A stretch of 64,000 bases of DNA from a virus: IMG/VR virus record IMGVR_UViG_3300047409_000266, positions 1 through 64,000 of that record. One strand, 5' to 3'. This document shows positions 34,231 to 40,707 of this stretch, piece after piece. The translations under genes and the position numbers were made by a program. The notes under the pieces are model-generated. The model ran no database searches, was not told the DNA's origin, and was given only the letters and a program-made list of their open reading frames with translations. Every line of letters begins with the position of its first letter. The first letter of the stretch is position 1.

Positions 34231-34421
34231 AGCGTCTATTTGACTTGATGAATTTAATCTCTTGGGCCGAAGCTGAACTAGCGCGGGTAAAGAATCGAAC
34301 GCCGCTAAGGAACGCTGACGTGAACCGTGAACCAAAGAGTTGGTATTGCGATCAGTGCCACGTCGAAGTTTACGAACGGCGCTGTCCTCACTGTGGGAAG
34401 CTGGAAAAAGACAAGTCCTAG
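34191..34421 (+). CDS. Small zinc-ribbon protein
   Basis: A 76-residue protein. The C-terminus carries WYCDQCHVEVYERRCPHCGK, a classical CxxC...CxxC zinc ribbon; the N-terminal part is helical. The start is unsure: ATG at 34191, or GTG at 34185, neither with a good site. It may be reached by coupling or frameshifting from the preceding ORF. Confidence 0.55.
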   Translation: METIRKWKKAVAVERLFDLMNLISWAEAELARVKNRTPLRNADVNREPKSWYCDQCHVEVYERRCPHCGKLEKDKS

Positions 34422-34435
34422 AAAGGAGTCGACCC

Positions 34436-34519
34436 GTGATTGAGTTGACTCTTGTTCTCATCGCGCTGGCGCTCACAGTCTATTGCGGCTGGCATAAAAT
34501 GTTCGGGATGTGGAAGTAA
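34436..34519 (+). CDS. 27-residue membrane peptide
   Basis: MIELTLVLIALALTVYCGWH followed by a short basic tail. GTG start after GAAAGGAGTCGACCC. A single membrane segment covers most of the peptide. One of several one-TM peptides in this array. Confidence 0.5.
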   Translation: MIELTLVLIALALTVYCGWHKMFGMWK

Positions 34520-34530
34520 GAGGACTCACT

Positions 34531-34569
34531 ATGCCAAAATCGAAATGTTGTGAAGAAGCCGAGCGATGA
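34531..34569 (+). CDS. 12-residue ORF upstream of a TM peptide
   Basis: MPKSKCCEEAER, ATG after AAGAGGACTCACT, with its stop overlapping the next start as ATGA. It may serve only to bring ribosomes to the following membrane-peptide gene. Confidence 0.3.
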   Translation: MPKSKCCEEAER

Positions 34570-34670
34570 ATTTTACGGGTTGGATACCGCCGGAGTTTTA
34601 CGTGATCGTCAGTCTCGCGGTATTGGTGCTGTTCTTCGGTGGCTATTTCGTTTGGTCTATAGTCCATTAA
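34566..34670 (+). CDS. 34-residue membrane peptide
   Basis: MNFTGWIPPEFYVIVSLAVL, then a continuing hydrophobic run and the tail FVWSIVH. It starts in the ATGA of the preceding 12-residue ORF and its stop TAA is the first part of the next AAAGGAGCCG element. One membrane segment. Confidence 0.5.
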   Translation: MNFTGWIPPEFYVIVSLAVLVLFFGGYFVWSIVH

Positions 34671-34682
34671 AGGAGCCGAGTC

Positions 34683-34823
34683 ATGATCAAATATGAAAAT
34701 CAGTACGGCGCGGAAATGGCATGGGCTAATTTTCACAAGCTGGTGTTTTACGGCACGGCTCGCTGGCCGTCTTACTGCTACTGGATTGTCCCCGGCACGA
34801 TCACTGATTTAGAACGAATGTGA
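34683..34823 (+). CDS. Small aromatic-rich protein
   Basis: A 46-residue protein with ATG after TAAAGGAGCCGAGTC. It contains many Tyr and Trp residues (WPSYCYWIVPG). It looks soluble rather than membrane-bound. No family was recognised. Confidence 0.5.
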   Translation: MIKYENQYGAEMAWANFHKLVFYGTARWPSYCYWIVPGTITDLERM

Positions 34824-34835
34824 AGGGAGCCCGTG

Positions 34836-34988
34836 ATGGAGAAGGACATGCTGGAATTTTTGACGATCCAGGCCATCATGAATAATTACCGATGGACAAC
34901 TGCTCCTGAACGACAGGATAAGTTGGAACAGCGCGGGCTTCAGTTAGCTGAACTGCTCGCGCTCAGCATCGCCAACCGTGGCAGATAA
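34836..34988 (+). CDS. Small helical protein
   Basis: A 50-residue helical protein (MEKDMLEFLTIQAIMNNYRW). ATG at 34836, or GTG directly before it, after GAAGGGAGCCC. Its stop TAA opens the following AAAGGAGG site. Function unknown. Confidence 0.55.
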   Translation: MEKDMLEFLTIQAIMNNYRWTTAPERQDKLEQRGLQLAELLALSIANRGR

Positions 34989-35000
34989 AGGAGGCTTGGC

Positions 35001-35342
35001 GTGAGAATGTTCACGATCATGGTCGCGACGTATCGCATGGACAATGAGATTGTGGACGCGCGTACATTTGGCACGCCATATCTATGCGTCTGTATGCCGT
35101 GGGACATGATCGCATCACACGAAAGACAGGCGCACAAAAATCATAGTCAGACACTTGAGAGGCTTAATGAGCGCGGCGGACTTTCCGCGTGTGAGGCGCT
35201 GGCGGTTCTTGAGGATCGCGAATATCGGCGGATGCCGAAGGGTGCAGCCAACCACGAACTGTGTCGCAAGATTGCCGATTGGATAGACGAACAATGCGTT
35301 CCTGATCCTGCGAACGCTAATTCATCTCAGGCCCTTGCCTGA
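35001..35342 (+). CDS. Small protein of the + array
   Basis: Hypothetical protein of 113 residues, one of the longer members of the array. GTG start after AAAGGAGGCTTGGC. The N-terminal half is mixed beta (MFTIMVATYRMDNEIVDART); the second half is charged and helical. No domain was recognised. Confidence 0.65.
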   Translation: MRMFTIMVATYRMDNEIVDARTFGTPYLCVCMPWDMIASHERQAHKNHSQTLERLNERGGLSACEALAVLEDREYRRMPKGAANHELCRKIADWIDEQCVPDPANANSSQALA

Positions 35343-35355
35343 CGAAAGGAGCCCG

Positions 35356-35493
35356 ATGCGCAAAAAGCCGAAAACAAAGAAGCGGCGAAAGGAAAAGCGA
35401 TTGACCTGCTTTTGTACCGCCATCTGTTTTGGAAATGCAAAGCGCGGGCAAATCTGCAAGATGTATGATCCTAGAATTAAGTTGAACCATTAA
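35356..35493 (+). CDS. Lys/Arg-rich Cys peptide
   Basis: A 45-residue protein with a strongly basic N-terminus (MRKKPKTKKRRKEKR) followed by CFCTAICFG and a further Cys. ATG after GAAAGGAGCCCG. The basic end suggests nucleic-acid binding; the Cys residues may bind metal. Confidence 0.5.
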   Translation: MRKKPKTKKRRKEKRLTCFCTAICFGNAKRGQICKMYDPRIKLNH

Positions 35494-35503
35494 AGGAGCG
35501 AGT

Positions 35504-35641
35504 TTGTGGCGGGGTAGTTCAAGTCTCTATAAGAACGGCTCATGCAACGACAAGGTAGCTAGCATACTACGTCGCCAAGATGAGCAGATCGCGGGTATGG
35601 AATCCCGCACCCGCAGCCAAATGAAAGGAGCCGCGTTGTGA
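35504..35641 (+). CDS. Small ORF with TTG start
   Basis: A 45-residue frame (MWRGSSSLYKNGSCNDKVAS) with TTG after TAAAGGAGCGAGT. Spacing and junction fit the array pattern, but the start codon is weak and no homologous feature was recognised. Its stop TGA overlaps the next GTG start. Confidence 0.4.
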   Translation: MWRGSSSLYKNGSCNDKVASILRRQDEQIAGMESRTRSQMKGAAL

Positions 35642-35832
35642 CCATCAGATGCGCCGACTGCGGCAAGTTCATTCCGACAACTCAGCTTGTGGACGACAGC
35701 GCGCGTTTCTTTTATCAACCCGATAGTGAATACGGCCATGAGATTTCGGAATGGACCTGTGCCGGTTGTGTTCAAAAAGAAAAACGACAGGCAGAAACCG
35801 AAGAACGTAAGCATCAGAATGAATTAGGATAG
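35638..35832 (+). CDS. Small zinc-ribbon protein
   Basis: A 64-residue protein with GTG after AAAGGAGCCGCGTT. MTIRCADCGKFIP at the start and WTCAGCVQKEK near 40-50 give two CxxC pairs. The end is highly charged. Probably a metal-stabilised adaptor or nucleic-acid-binding protein. Confidence 0.6.
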   Translation: MTIRCADCGKFIPTTQLVDDSARFFYQPDSEYGHEISEWTCAGCVQKEKRQAETEERKHQNELG

Positions 35833-35841
35833 GAGGCCAAA

Positions 35842-35871
35842 ATGTTTGGTGACGGTGGAACAGAATTCTGA
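35842..35871 (+). CDS. 9-residue leader ORF, doubtful
   Basis: MFGDGGTEF, with AGGAGGCCAAA directly before the ATG and its stop TGA merging with the AAAGGGACGC element of the next gene. It may be a leader peptide or a remnant. Confidence 0.25.
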   Translation: MFGDGGTEF

Positions 35872-35881
35872 AAGGGACGCT

Positions 35882-36067
35882 GTGACCGAGATTGAACGCT
35901 TGCGCCGCGCCCTGCAAAAGATTGCAGACTTGCCGGTGGAGAAATTTCCGGGGGCTAAGTTCGATCCGAACTTGCGCGCCAGACGTATTGCTATTGCAGC
36001 GCTAGGTGGCGACCCGGAAAGTGCAGACCATGAGAAGTTTTATTTGGTAAAAGGGACGCCATCATGA
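35882..36067 (+). CDS. Small helical protein
   Basis: A 61-residue protein. GTG at 35882 follows TGAAAGGGACGCT. The sequence starts with a helix (MTEIERLRRALQKIADL) resembling short phage early proteins. The stop lies in the ATGA of the next small ORF. Confidence 0.6.
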   Translation: MTEIERLRRALQKIADLPVEKFPGAKFDPNLRARRIAIAALGGDPESADHEKFYLVKGTPS

Positions 36068-36156
36068 ACTTGATTAAGCCCGAAGTCTGGTCGCGATGTG
36101 ACGCTCAGTGTTATGGGCTATCGCGGCTTACTGGCTGGCGAGCCATTCAGAATTAA
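36064..36156 (+). CDS. 30-residue ORF
   Basis: MNLIKPEVWSRCDAQCYGLS followed by a short basic end. The start overlaps the previous stop (ATGA), after AAAGGGACGCCATC. Its own stop TAA begins the next AAAGGGACGC element. Little can be said about function. Confidence 0.4.
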   Translation: MNLIKPEVWSRCDAQCYGLSRLTGWRAIQN

Positions 36157-36165
36157 AGGGACGCT

Positions 36166-36246
36166 GTGACGCCATTTGAGGCAACTTTTGTTATGGTGGT
36201 GGGAACAGTTATTTTTCTCATCATTCTACACACAGGCAGAAGGTAG
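36166..36246 (+). CDS. 26-residue membrane peptide
   Basis: GTG start after TAAAGGGACGCT. The peptide is one hydrophobic segment (ATFVMVVGTVIFLIILH) with a basic TGRR tail. A further single-TM micropeptide of the array. Confidence 0.5.
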   Translation: MTPFEATFVMVVGTVIFLIILHTGRR

Positions 36247-36255
36247 GAGCGAAAA

Positions 36256-36471
36256 ATGTATGACCTCTTAATGAGCAATGGAATCATGTTTGGTTTTGGC
36301 GGCATCGTGGGCTTTCTGATTGGTCAGAAAGTTACGAAGTGGCCAAGCGAGCAAGCAATGATGGACCGGTTAGTCATTGAAGCTACGCAACGCAGAATGC
36401 TCGGCGTCACTCAAAAAGACATTGAGCATAATATCGAAACCCGCGTTGAGGCTAATCTGAACAAAATCTGA
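36256..36471 (+). CDS. Small membrane-anchored protein
   Basis: A 71-residue protein with ATG after TAGGAGCGAAAA. One N-terminal membrane segment (GIMFGFGGIVGFLIG, near 9-23), then a soluble helix (EATQRRMLGVTQKDIEHNIE). Its layout is like small phage inner-membrane regulators. Confidence 0.6.
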   Translation: MYDLLMSNGIMFGFGGIVGFLIGQKVTKWPSEQAMMDRLVIEATQRRMLGVTQKDIEHNIETRVEANLNKI

Positions 36472-36482
36472 AAGGGACGCAA

Positions 36483-36653
36483 ATGGCTGCCGCCGTAGCA
36501 ATCAGGCATATTGCGCAAGGTATCTGCCGAGTAGTTAGCAGAGGTTGCGTCATGGACGAAAAGCCGAAGCGTCCTGTATGCACGGCGAAGAATTGTCGAA
36601 TGGTTCGGATCGCGCACATGGCCGTTAAATCGGCGCTGGAACAGACCAAGTAA
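36483..36653 (+). CDS. Small basic Cys-containing protein
   Basis: A 56-residue protein with ATG after TGAAAGGGACGCAA. Basic throughout, with Cys residues spaced at about 15, 22, 33 and 38. It could bind metal or nucleic acid. The stop TAA begins a TAAGGGACCGCG element. Confidence 0.5.
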   Translation: MAAAVAIRHIAQGICRVVSRGCVMDEKPKRPVCTAKNCRMVRIAHMAVKSALEQTK

Positions 36654-36666
36654 GGGACCGCGATCC

Positions 36667-36798
36667 GTGAAGCAATTCGGAATATCAGGCGAATGTTTAG
36701 ACCATGTCGCTGAAATGCGAGAGCGAGAGAGAGACAAATATCTCCGGTCGTACTCAACTTGGTTTCGGAGACTTTTGCACTGGCTAGGATTGGAGTGA
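36667..36798 (+). CDS. Small charged protein
   Basis: A 43-residue protein; GTG after TAAGGGACCGCGATCC. Contains the highly charged segment MRERERDKYLRSY and an amphipathic Trp-rich end (WFRRLLHWLGLE) that may touch membranes. Confidence 0.45.
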   Translation: MKQFGISGECLDHVAEMRERERDKYLRSYSTWFRRLLHWLGLE

Positions 36799-36808
36799 AA
36801 GGGACGCC

Positions 36809-37042
36809 ATGACGCGCACAGAGGCAGAAGCCGAAATGGTTCAGGGGTTCATGGACGGCTATGACGTGGATTGTCCGGTGCCAAGTCTCAATCGCAGCTA
36901 TAGTTATCGGCACGGGTTTTTGAACGGTCGCGATGACAAAGTTCTCAAGCGTCCGCGAGACACCGCAGAGCGATTACGCGAGATAGCCGAGGACTGTATC
37001 GCACTCGATTGCGGTGAAGTCGTTTTGGCGCAGATGGCATAG
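36809..37042 (+). CDS. Small protein of the + array
   Basis: A 77-residue protein with ATG after GAAAGGGACGCC. The pattern EMVQGFMDGYDVDCPVPSLN followed by YRHGFLNGRDD resembles the Gx(5)GR-type repeats of short Rmf/CrpP-like folds, but no firm family assignment is possible. The second half is helical and acidic. Confidence 0.6.
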   Translation: MTRTEAEAEMVQGFMDGYDVDCPVPSLNRSYSYRHGFLNGRDDKVLKRPRDTAERLREIAEDCIALDCGEVVLAQMA

Positions 37043-37058
37043 AGCCGAAAGGGACGCC

Positions 37059-37376
37059 GTGCTGATCCCCTGTGATATGGGCTCCGAATGTTACTGGCCA
37101 GCGTGCAATCTAGATTGCCGTGGGCGGATCATGGAGGCCAAAACGCTTAGCGTGGCTGTGCCAATTGCCGATAAGGTAAACCGCTGCGAAACCTGTGGCG
37201 TCGATACCGACTTTATTCACGACCACAAGTCGGACAACTCCGGTTTAGATGACGGCCCTTACTTACCTGGGTGTAGGCCACGGAAGCGGCCAGTTCGCAG
37301 GGACGATCTTGGCGAGGTGCGCAAGCGGGCGTGGCAAACGCGGCGCACTAAATACGGCAGCAGGGGGCACAGATAG
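37059..37376 (+). CDS. Small Cys-rich protein
   Basis: A 105-residue protein with GTG after AAAGGGACGCC. Cys residues cluster in CYWPACNLDC near 10-19 and CETCGVDTDF near 44-53, fitting two metal sites. The C-terminus is strongly basic (KRAWQTRRTKYGSRGHR). It may bind nucleic acid. Confidence 0.55.
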   Translation: MLIPCDMGSECYWPACNLDCRGRIMEAKTLSVAVPIADKVNRCETCGVDTDFIHDHKSDNSGLDDGPYLPGCRPRKRPVRRDDLGEVRKRAWQTRRTKYGSRGHR

Positions 37377-37378
37377 CA

Positions 37379-37549
37379 ATGAAAACACTTGGCCAGCTTT
37401 CCTATGAACGCGATCTTGAGTTGCGCCCGCTCTATCACGATGGCGAGCGACGTAAGCCATGGGAGAAACTTAGCGAGATTTGCAGGTGGAGTTGGAATCG
37501 ACCGATACCTATTCCAGCGCGGGAGGACGGCGATGGCGCGCGGGTTTGA
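37379..37549 (+). CDS. Small protein MKTLGQLSYERD
   Basis: A 56-residue protein starting 2 bases after the previous stop. The N-terminal segment is common among phage hypothetical proteins (LGQLSYERDLELRPLYHDG). The last 17 bases overlap the next gene. Function unknown. Confidence 0.55.
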   Translation: MKTLGQLSYERDLELRPLYHDGERRKPWEKLSEICRWSWNRPIPIPAREDGDGARV

Positions 37550-37694
37550 TCGTTTTGAGGAAGGCGAGCGACTGATCAATATGCTGCTCAAATCTAGCGA
37601 ATGTGGCGGCATGGGAATGAACGAGACGCCATGTGAATATTTGCGGCGACTACTCGATGTACTTAAAAACGCAACAATCATGCTTGAGGAATGA
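37533..37694 (+). CDS. Small helical protein
   Basis: A 53-residue protein with ATG after GGGAGGACGGCG, inside the end of the previous gene. Amphipathic helices (FEEGERLINMLLKSSE; EYLRRLLDVLKNATIM) suggest a small dimerising protein. Confidence 0.55.
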   Translation: MARGFDRFEEGERLINMLLKSSECGGMGMNETPCEYLRRLLDVLKNATIMLEE

Positions 37695-37697
37695 GCC

Positions 37698-37892
37698 ATG
37701 ACTATGAAGGTTGAATGTTATTTCTGCGGCGACGATTGCTCAACCGCACACGCGACCTGGCATGGCTACCCGTGTCACATCATGTGCATTCCAGCAAAGC
37801 CAAAGAAAACCGTGAGTGAAGTTGCTACACCGCAACCAATGCGGACTGGCGGCGTGCCAGTCTTTGCCCGTGTCAATGGCACAGAAATATAA
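37698..37892 (+). CDS. Small zinc-finger protein
   Basis: A 64-residue protein with CYFCGDDCSTAHATWHGYP near 7-25 and CHIMC near 26-30, a Cys/His pattern like a small treble-clef or LIM-type finger. ATG at 37698; a second ATG lies 6 bases on. It may act as a protein or DNA adaptor. Confidence 0.6.
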   Translation: MTMKVECYFCGDDCSTAHATWHGYPCHIMCIPAKPKKTVSEVATPQPMRTGGVPVFARVNGTEI

Positions 37893-37902
37893 AGGGACCG
37901 CG

Positions 37903-38094
37903 ATGGCACGCAAAAAGAAGAAAGACGGCAAGCACATTTGCAAATGCGAATGTGGCGGCGAGGTTCGCGGCGTTGAAAGCCTGGGGCGCATGTTTACATG
38001 GTGCGAGAAATGCACGCCCATCACTAAGATCGCGCCCGATGCAATTGCGTCATGGTATCACGGCGACATCGACGGTGATGGATCGCTGGCATAG
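37903..38094 (+). CDS. Small zinc-ribbon protein with basic start
   Basis: A 63-residue protein with ATG after AAAGGGACCGCG. MARKKKKDGKHICKCECGGE at the N-terminus and WCEKCTPITK near 33-42 give a four-Cys ribbon plus a basic tail. A nucleic-acid-binding role is likely. Confidence 0.6.
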   Translation: MARKKKKDGKHICKCECGGEVRGVESLGRMFTWCEKCTPITKIAPDAIASWYHGDIDGDGSLA

Positions 38095-38113
38095 AGCCGA
38101 AAGGGACCGCGAC

Positions 38114-38674
38114 GTGTGGCCTACGGAATATCGATTGATTAAAACTCTGCGAGAGCGCGCAGACTTAAAGCAACGCAACGTCTGCTATTGGTGTGCCATG
38201 CCAATGTTGAATGATGTGACGGCTGAACATTTGATCCCTCGACACGCGGGCGGCAAAACTGTTGCGGGAAACATCGTGGCGGCACATCGCAAATGCAATA
38301 GCGGACGGCAACACCAAGACCCATTAAGACGACAAGAACAGTTGCAAAATGCGTTGCGAAATTCTTTGCAACGAACGTGCATGGAGGTCGTGGTGCCAGT
38401 CAACAAATTTTATAATGATAATTTTACGGCGGCAGAGTTGGCCGACGCGATTGAACTCGGTTCTGCAATTTCTATACGGCGAGATCAGAAGTGGGTAACG
38501 TATCGAATGCGCCCGCTGTTCTCAAAGATGGTGGCTAGAGCAATTCGACTTGGTTGTCCTAGCGAATGCTGGCACGCGAAGATAGATGACGGGGCGATGT
38601 TAAAATGTAGCTTGAAGGGTGGCCATGGCGGTCAACATAAAATGGCTGTCATTGCTACGCAGGACGAATTTTGA
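38114..38674 (+). CDS. HNH endonuclease
   Basis: A 186-residue protein. The GTG at 38114 follows AAAGGGACCGCGAC. HNH core near 23-63: CYWCAMPM, then TAEHLIPRHAGGKTVAGNIV with the H..N pair, then AAHRKCNSGR. The remaining residues are basic and helical, with a Cys/His pair near the end. HNH nucleases of phages cut DNA in packaging, recombination or homing; here, alone within a small-gene array, a homing or mobile role is most likely. Confidence 0.8.
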   Translation: MWPTEYRLIKTLRERADLKQRNVCYWCAMPMLNDVTAEHLIPRHAGGKTVAGNIVAAHRKCNSGRQHQDPLRRQEQLQNALRNSLQRTCMEVVVPVNKFYNDNFTAAELADAIELGSAISIRRDQKWVTYRMRPLFSKMVARAIRLGCPSECWHAKIDDGAMLKCSLKGGHGGQHKMAVIATQDEF

Positions 38675-38686
38675 AAGGGACGCAGC

Positions 38687-38866
38687 GTGTGGGGCGAAGT
38701 ATACTCGACTGGATGGGGAATGCCGCTCATGTTTTGCCGGGTTTGCGGTGGGCGCGTAGGTGACGGCGCGTGCCCGCGTCACCCGCAAGCGCCAGAAGGA
38801 ATGCAAATGCTGATCGACAAATATCTTGGCTTGCTAGTTGGCAGGCACGTAGAACAGACAACTTAA
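38687..38866 (+). CDS. Small zinc-finger-like protein
   Basis: A 59-residue protein with GTG after GAAAGGGACGCAGC. CRVCGGRVGDGACPRHP near 17-33 forms one possible metal site. The C-terminus is helical. The stop TAA is followed by TAAAGGCACGAGCC for the next gene. Confidence 0.5.
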   Translation: MWGEVYSTGWGMPLMFCRVCGGRVGDGACPRHPQAPEGMQMLIDKYLGLLVGRHVEQTT

Positions 38867-38877
38867 AGGCACGAGCC

Positions 38878-39054
38878 ATGAGCATTCGGATTGCTGGAAG
38901 CATGACGAGGCTAGCGGAGCGCAATGCGTTCGAGCGAGTTGCGCGTTGGCATTCTCGAATGTCTAAGCTGGCCAAAAACAGTGAAGAAAAATATTGGCAC
39001 TTGAACGCAGCCAAGGTGTTCCGATCATGGAAGCGCCGTGGGATTCAAACTTAG
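38878..39054 (+). CDS. Small basic helical protein
   Basis: A 58-residue protein with ATG after TAAAGGCACGAGCC. Rich in Arg, Lys and Trp (RLAERNAFERVARWHSRMSK; FRSWKRRGIQT). A nucleic-acid-binding role is plausible. Confidence 0.55.
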   Translation: MSIRIAGSMTRLAERNAFERVARWHSRMSKLAKNSEEKYWHLNAAKVFRSWKRRGIQT

Positions 39055-39064
39055 AGGACCACGC

Positions 39065-39220
39065 TTGGCCTTAGAGCTAAAATATAGTCCGCGCTTTATA
39101 AACCGCCTGCAACGATTGGCGCGCGGCGCGACTTATCCGATTTGGTCAATGACAAGTTTCAAGGCTTCAGTAAGTAAACCGAAGCCGATACGGCAAGACA
39201 AACTGAAACGCAGGAAATAG
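39065..39220 (+). CDS. Small basic protein, start uncertain
   Basis: A 51-residue protein if the TTG at 39065 after AGAGGACCACGC is used; a GTG at 39038 inside the preceding gene would add 9 residues. Very basic, ending KPIRQDKLKRRK. Likely nucleic-acid-binding. Confidence 0.45.
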   Translation: MALELKYSPRFINRLQRLARGATYPIWSMTSFKASVSKPKPIRQDKLKRRK

Positions 39221-39230
39221 GGACCGCGCA

Positions 39231-39353
39231 GTGAACTTGATTGATGTTCTACGAGAAGGCGGCGAACCTGCAATGCAGATGATTAGTGGATTTATTTTTA
39301 TTTTCGGACTGCTCATTGAGTTGATTTGGATTGCTGACGAGATTCAAAAATAG
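39231..39353 (+). CDS. 40-residue membrane peptide, last gene of the + array
   Basis: GTG start after TAGGGACCGCGCA. A short charged N-terminus is followed by one hydrophobic segment (ISGFIFIFGLLIELIWI). It ends 7 bases before the stop of the convergent SNase gene. Confidence 0.5.
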   Translation: MNLIDVLREGGEPAMQMISGFIFIFGLLIELIWIADEIQK

Positions 39354-39360
39354 GGGAGAT

Positions 39361-39834
39361 TTATCGCCGCTGTGCCTTCATCCGCCTAAAACTTTCTGGC
39401 TGGTCCCAAAGTCCTTGCCAAATACCGCGCAGATTCTCACGCGCCTCCGCCTCCGCAGCGGCATAAACTCCCTTGGAATATCTGGCGTAATCTATCGCCA
39501 TTCCAGCGCGGACCATTTGCTCACCCAGGTCTTTGCCATCGACTGAACACGTCGCAATGATTCGATTATAAATATCGATGGTGCCTGTCAAACATTCAAC
39601 GCGCTTGTTCAGGATCAAACTCAGAAGATACGTCCTGGCGGCCACGCCGCAGCGGTATGGCGTATGATTGGCATCAAGGCATGTCTGATCGAGCTCTGGC
39701 GCGTCCACGCCATAGAGCCGGACGCGCTTACCACCAACAATCAAAGAATCGCCATCCGTGACCTTCACATCGTTGTCGACCAGCGTGAAAGCTGCGACCA
39801 GGATGCCAATGGCAAGTGCTGCAATGCGAATCAT
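39361..39834 (-). CDS. Secreted staphylococcal-nuclease-like protein
   Basis: A 157-residue protein with an N-terminal hydrophobic signal or anchor (IAALAIGILVAAFTLV). The SNase fold is evident: VKVTDGDSLIVGGKRVRLYGVDAPE near 23-47 with catalytic Asp/Arg and the APE motif, YNRIIATCSVDGKDLGEQMV near 89-108 with the second catalytic Arg and Glu. It would act in the periplasm or outside the cell, or as an anchored nuclease. Translationally coupled to the upstream gene through ATGA. Periplasmic degradation of competing phage DNA or host DNA turnover are possible uses. Confidence 0.8.
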   Translation of the reverse strand: MIRIAALAIGILVAAFTLVDNDVKVTDGDSLIVGGKRVRLYGVDAPELDQTCLDANHTPYRCGVAARTYLLSLILNKRVECLTGTIDIYNRIIATCSVDGKDLGEQMVRAGMAIDYARYSKGVYAAAEAEARENLRGIWQGLWDQPESFRRMKAQRR

Positions 39835-40067
39835 TTTAACCTCTTAAAGCCAAGATGCTCGGCAAGAGACCTTGAGATCTCGCACTGTGGCATTGGGATA
39901 AAATCGACGTTGTCGTTGTTCTTCAAAGCGGTGCGCATATTTATGATGATATCACGCTGCGCATCAAGGTATCCGCACGAATATGCCAGACTTGCGCGAT
40001 TTGCCAAAAACACGATAGCCACGAACGCAACAGCCAAAGTGCAACTTCCAATAATTCTCCAGATCAT
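39831..40067 (-). CDS. Small membrane-anchored protein
   Basis: A 78-residue protein with one N-terminal membrane segment (IIGSCTLAVAFVAIVFLA) and a soluble tail. GGGAGG precedes the ATG. Coupled on both sides by overlapping stop/start codons. Function unknown; the anchor suggests it works with the secreted SNase. Confidence 0.65.
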   Translation of the reverse strand: MIWRIIGSCTLAVAFVAIVFLANRASLAYSCGYLDAQRDIIINMRTALKNNDNVDFIPMPQCEISRSLAEHLGFKRLK

Positions 40068-40285
40068 TTCCAGCCTCCCTTAAGAATACGGTCGGCACGT
40101 CGCAGATTGCCGATGTTGAATTTTGCTCTGAACATCACTCTACGTTGTCGCGGTGCGGTAAGTCCTGGATGAAACCGTGGAGGTGCGGCATCCCATTCGC
40201 CGGCTTCGAGTGCGAACGGTTCAAGTGCTCGCTTGAGCGCTCTGATGCGGCGGCGCAGGCGGCCGTATTTGGTTGGCTTCCTCAC
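40064..40285 (-). CDS. Small Arg-rich protein
   Basis: A 73-residue protein with GTG start in a GTGA overlap. The N-terminus is very basic (MRKPTKYGRLRRRIRALKRA). The remainder is Pro/Arg-rich. It resembles nucleic-acid-binding phage accessory proteins. Confidence 0.6.
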   Translation of the reverse strand: MRKPTKYGRLRRRIRALKRALEPFALEAGEWDAAPPRFHPGLTAPRQRRVMFRAKFNIGNLRRADRILKGGWK

Positions 40286-40707
40286 CGGCTGAACCCCCGT
40301 GATTGCAGTTTCCGGCCGCTGTTCCAGGGGTGTTTCCTCCCTGGGATCGATCCTGTGCGTTTTCGAGGCTTCCCAGGTTGTCGGGTAGCGACCGTCTGCC
40401 GAGACGCAACCAGTGCCTTCGCCAAGCGGTCGGCCTTGCGCATTTCGGGAATGTCCTTTTTGGCGGTCTTATCTTTGTGGGCTTTCCGGAATCGCCACGT
40501 CACGTTCCACGGCTGGTGAGGGTTGACGCCTTGCTTGATCGCGTCGTCGTACCGGATCGGGTAATGGTCTCGAGCGAACAAAGAAATCACCATATCTGCG
40601 GTCATCTGCTTCGCATGCTCATACGGAATCGCAGGTTTGCCGTCTGGACCAGGGATCTGCAATAGCGCGGCGGCAAGCTGCACCTTCATTGGGATATGTC
40701 TACTCAT
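40282..40707 (-). CDS. Hypothetical protein next to the HNH gene
   Basis: A 141-residue protein. The start is ATG 40707 in an ATGA overlap with the HNH gene; an earlier in-frame start lies inside that gene. The N-terminal region (VQLAAALLQIPGPDGKPAI) is typical of phage proteins paired with HNH genes, and the C-terminal half is Lys/Arg-rich and disordered. No enzymatic motif was seen. Confidence 0.65.
   Translation of the reverse strand: MSRHIPMKVQLAAALLQIPGPDGKPAIPYEHAKQMTADMVISLFARDHYPIRYDDAIKQGVNPHQPWNVTWRFRKAHKDKTAKKDIPEMRKADRLAKALVASRQTVATRQPGKPRKRTGSIPGRKHPWNSGRKLQSRGFSR

Larger units (their letters stand above)
33671..39230 (+). repeat. Intercistronic AAAGG-type repeat elements of the + array
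   Basis: Nearly every small gene here is preceded by one of three related elements ending a few bases before the start: AAAGGAGCCG (mostly 33671-35641), AAAGGGACGC (mostly 35872-37060, also 38675), and AAAGGGACCGCG (36653, 37891, 38099, 39219). The stop codon of the preceding gene often forms their 5' end (TAAAGG, TGAAAGG). They share AAAGG and CG with the minus-array element, suggesting one origin followed by divergence. Confidence 0.7.

Noticed and set aside
33671-39230. Regular short repeats resembling a CRISPR array
   Set aside because: Elements are 10-12 bases, lie directly before start codons and the spacers are coding frames of varied length.
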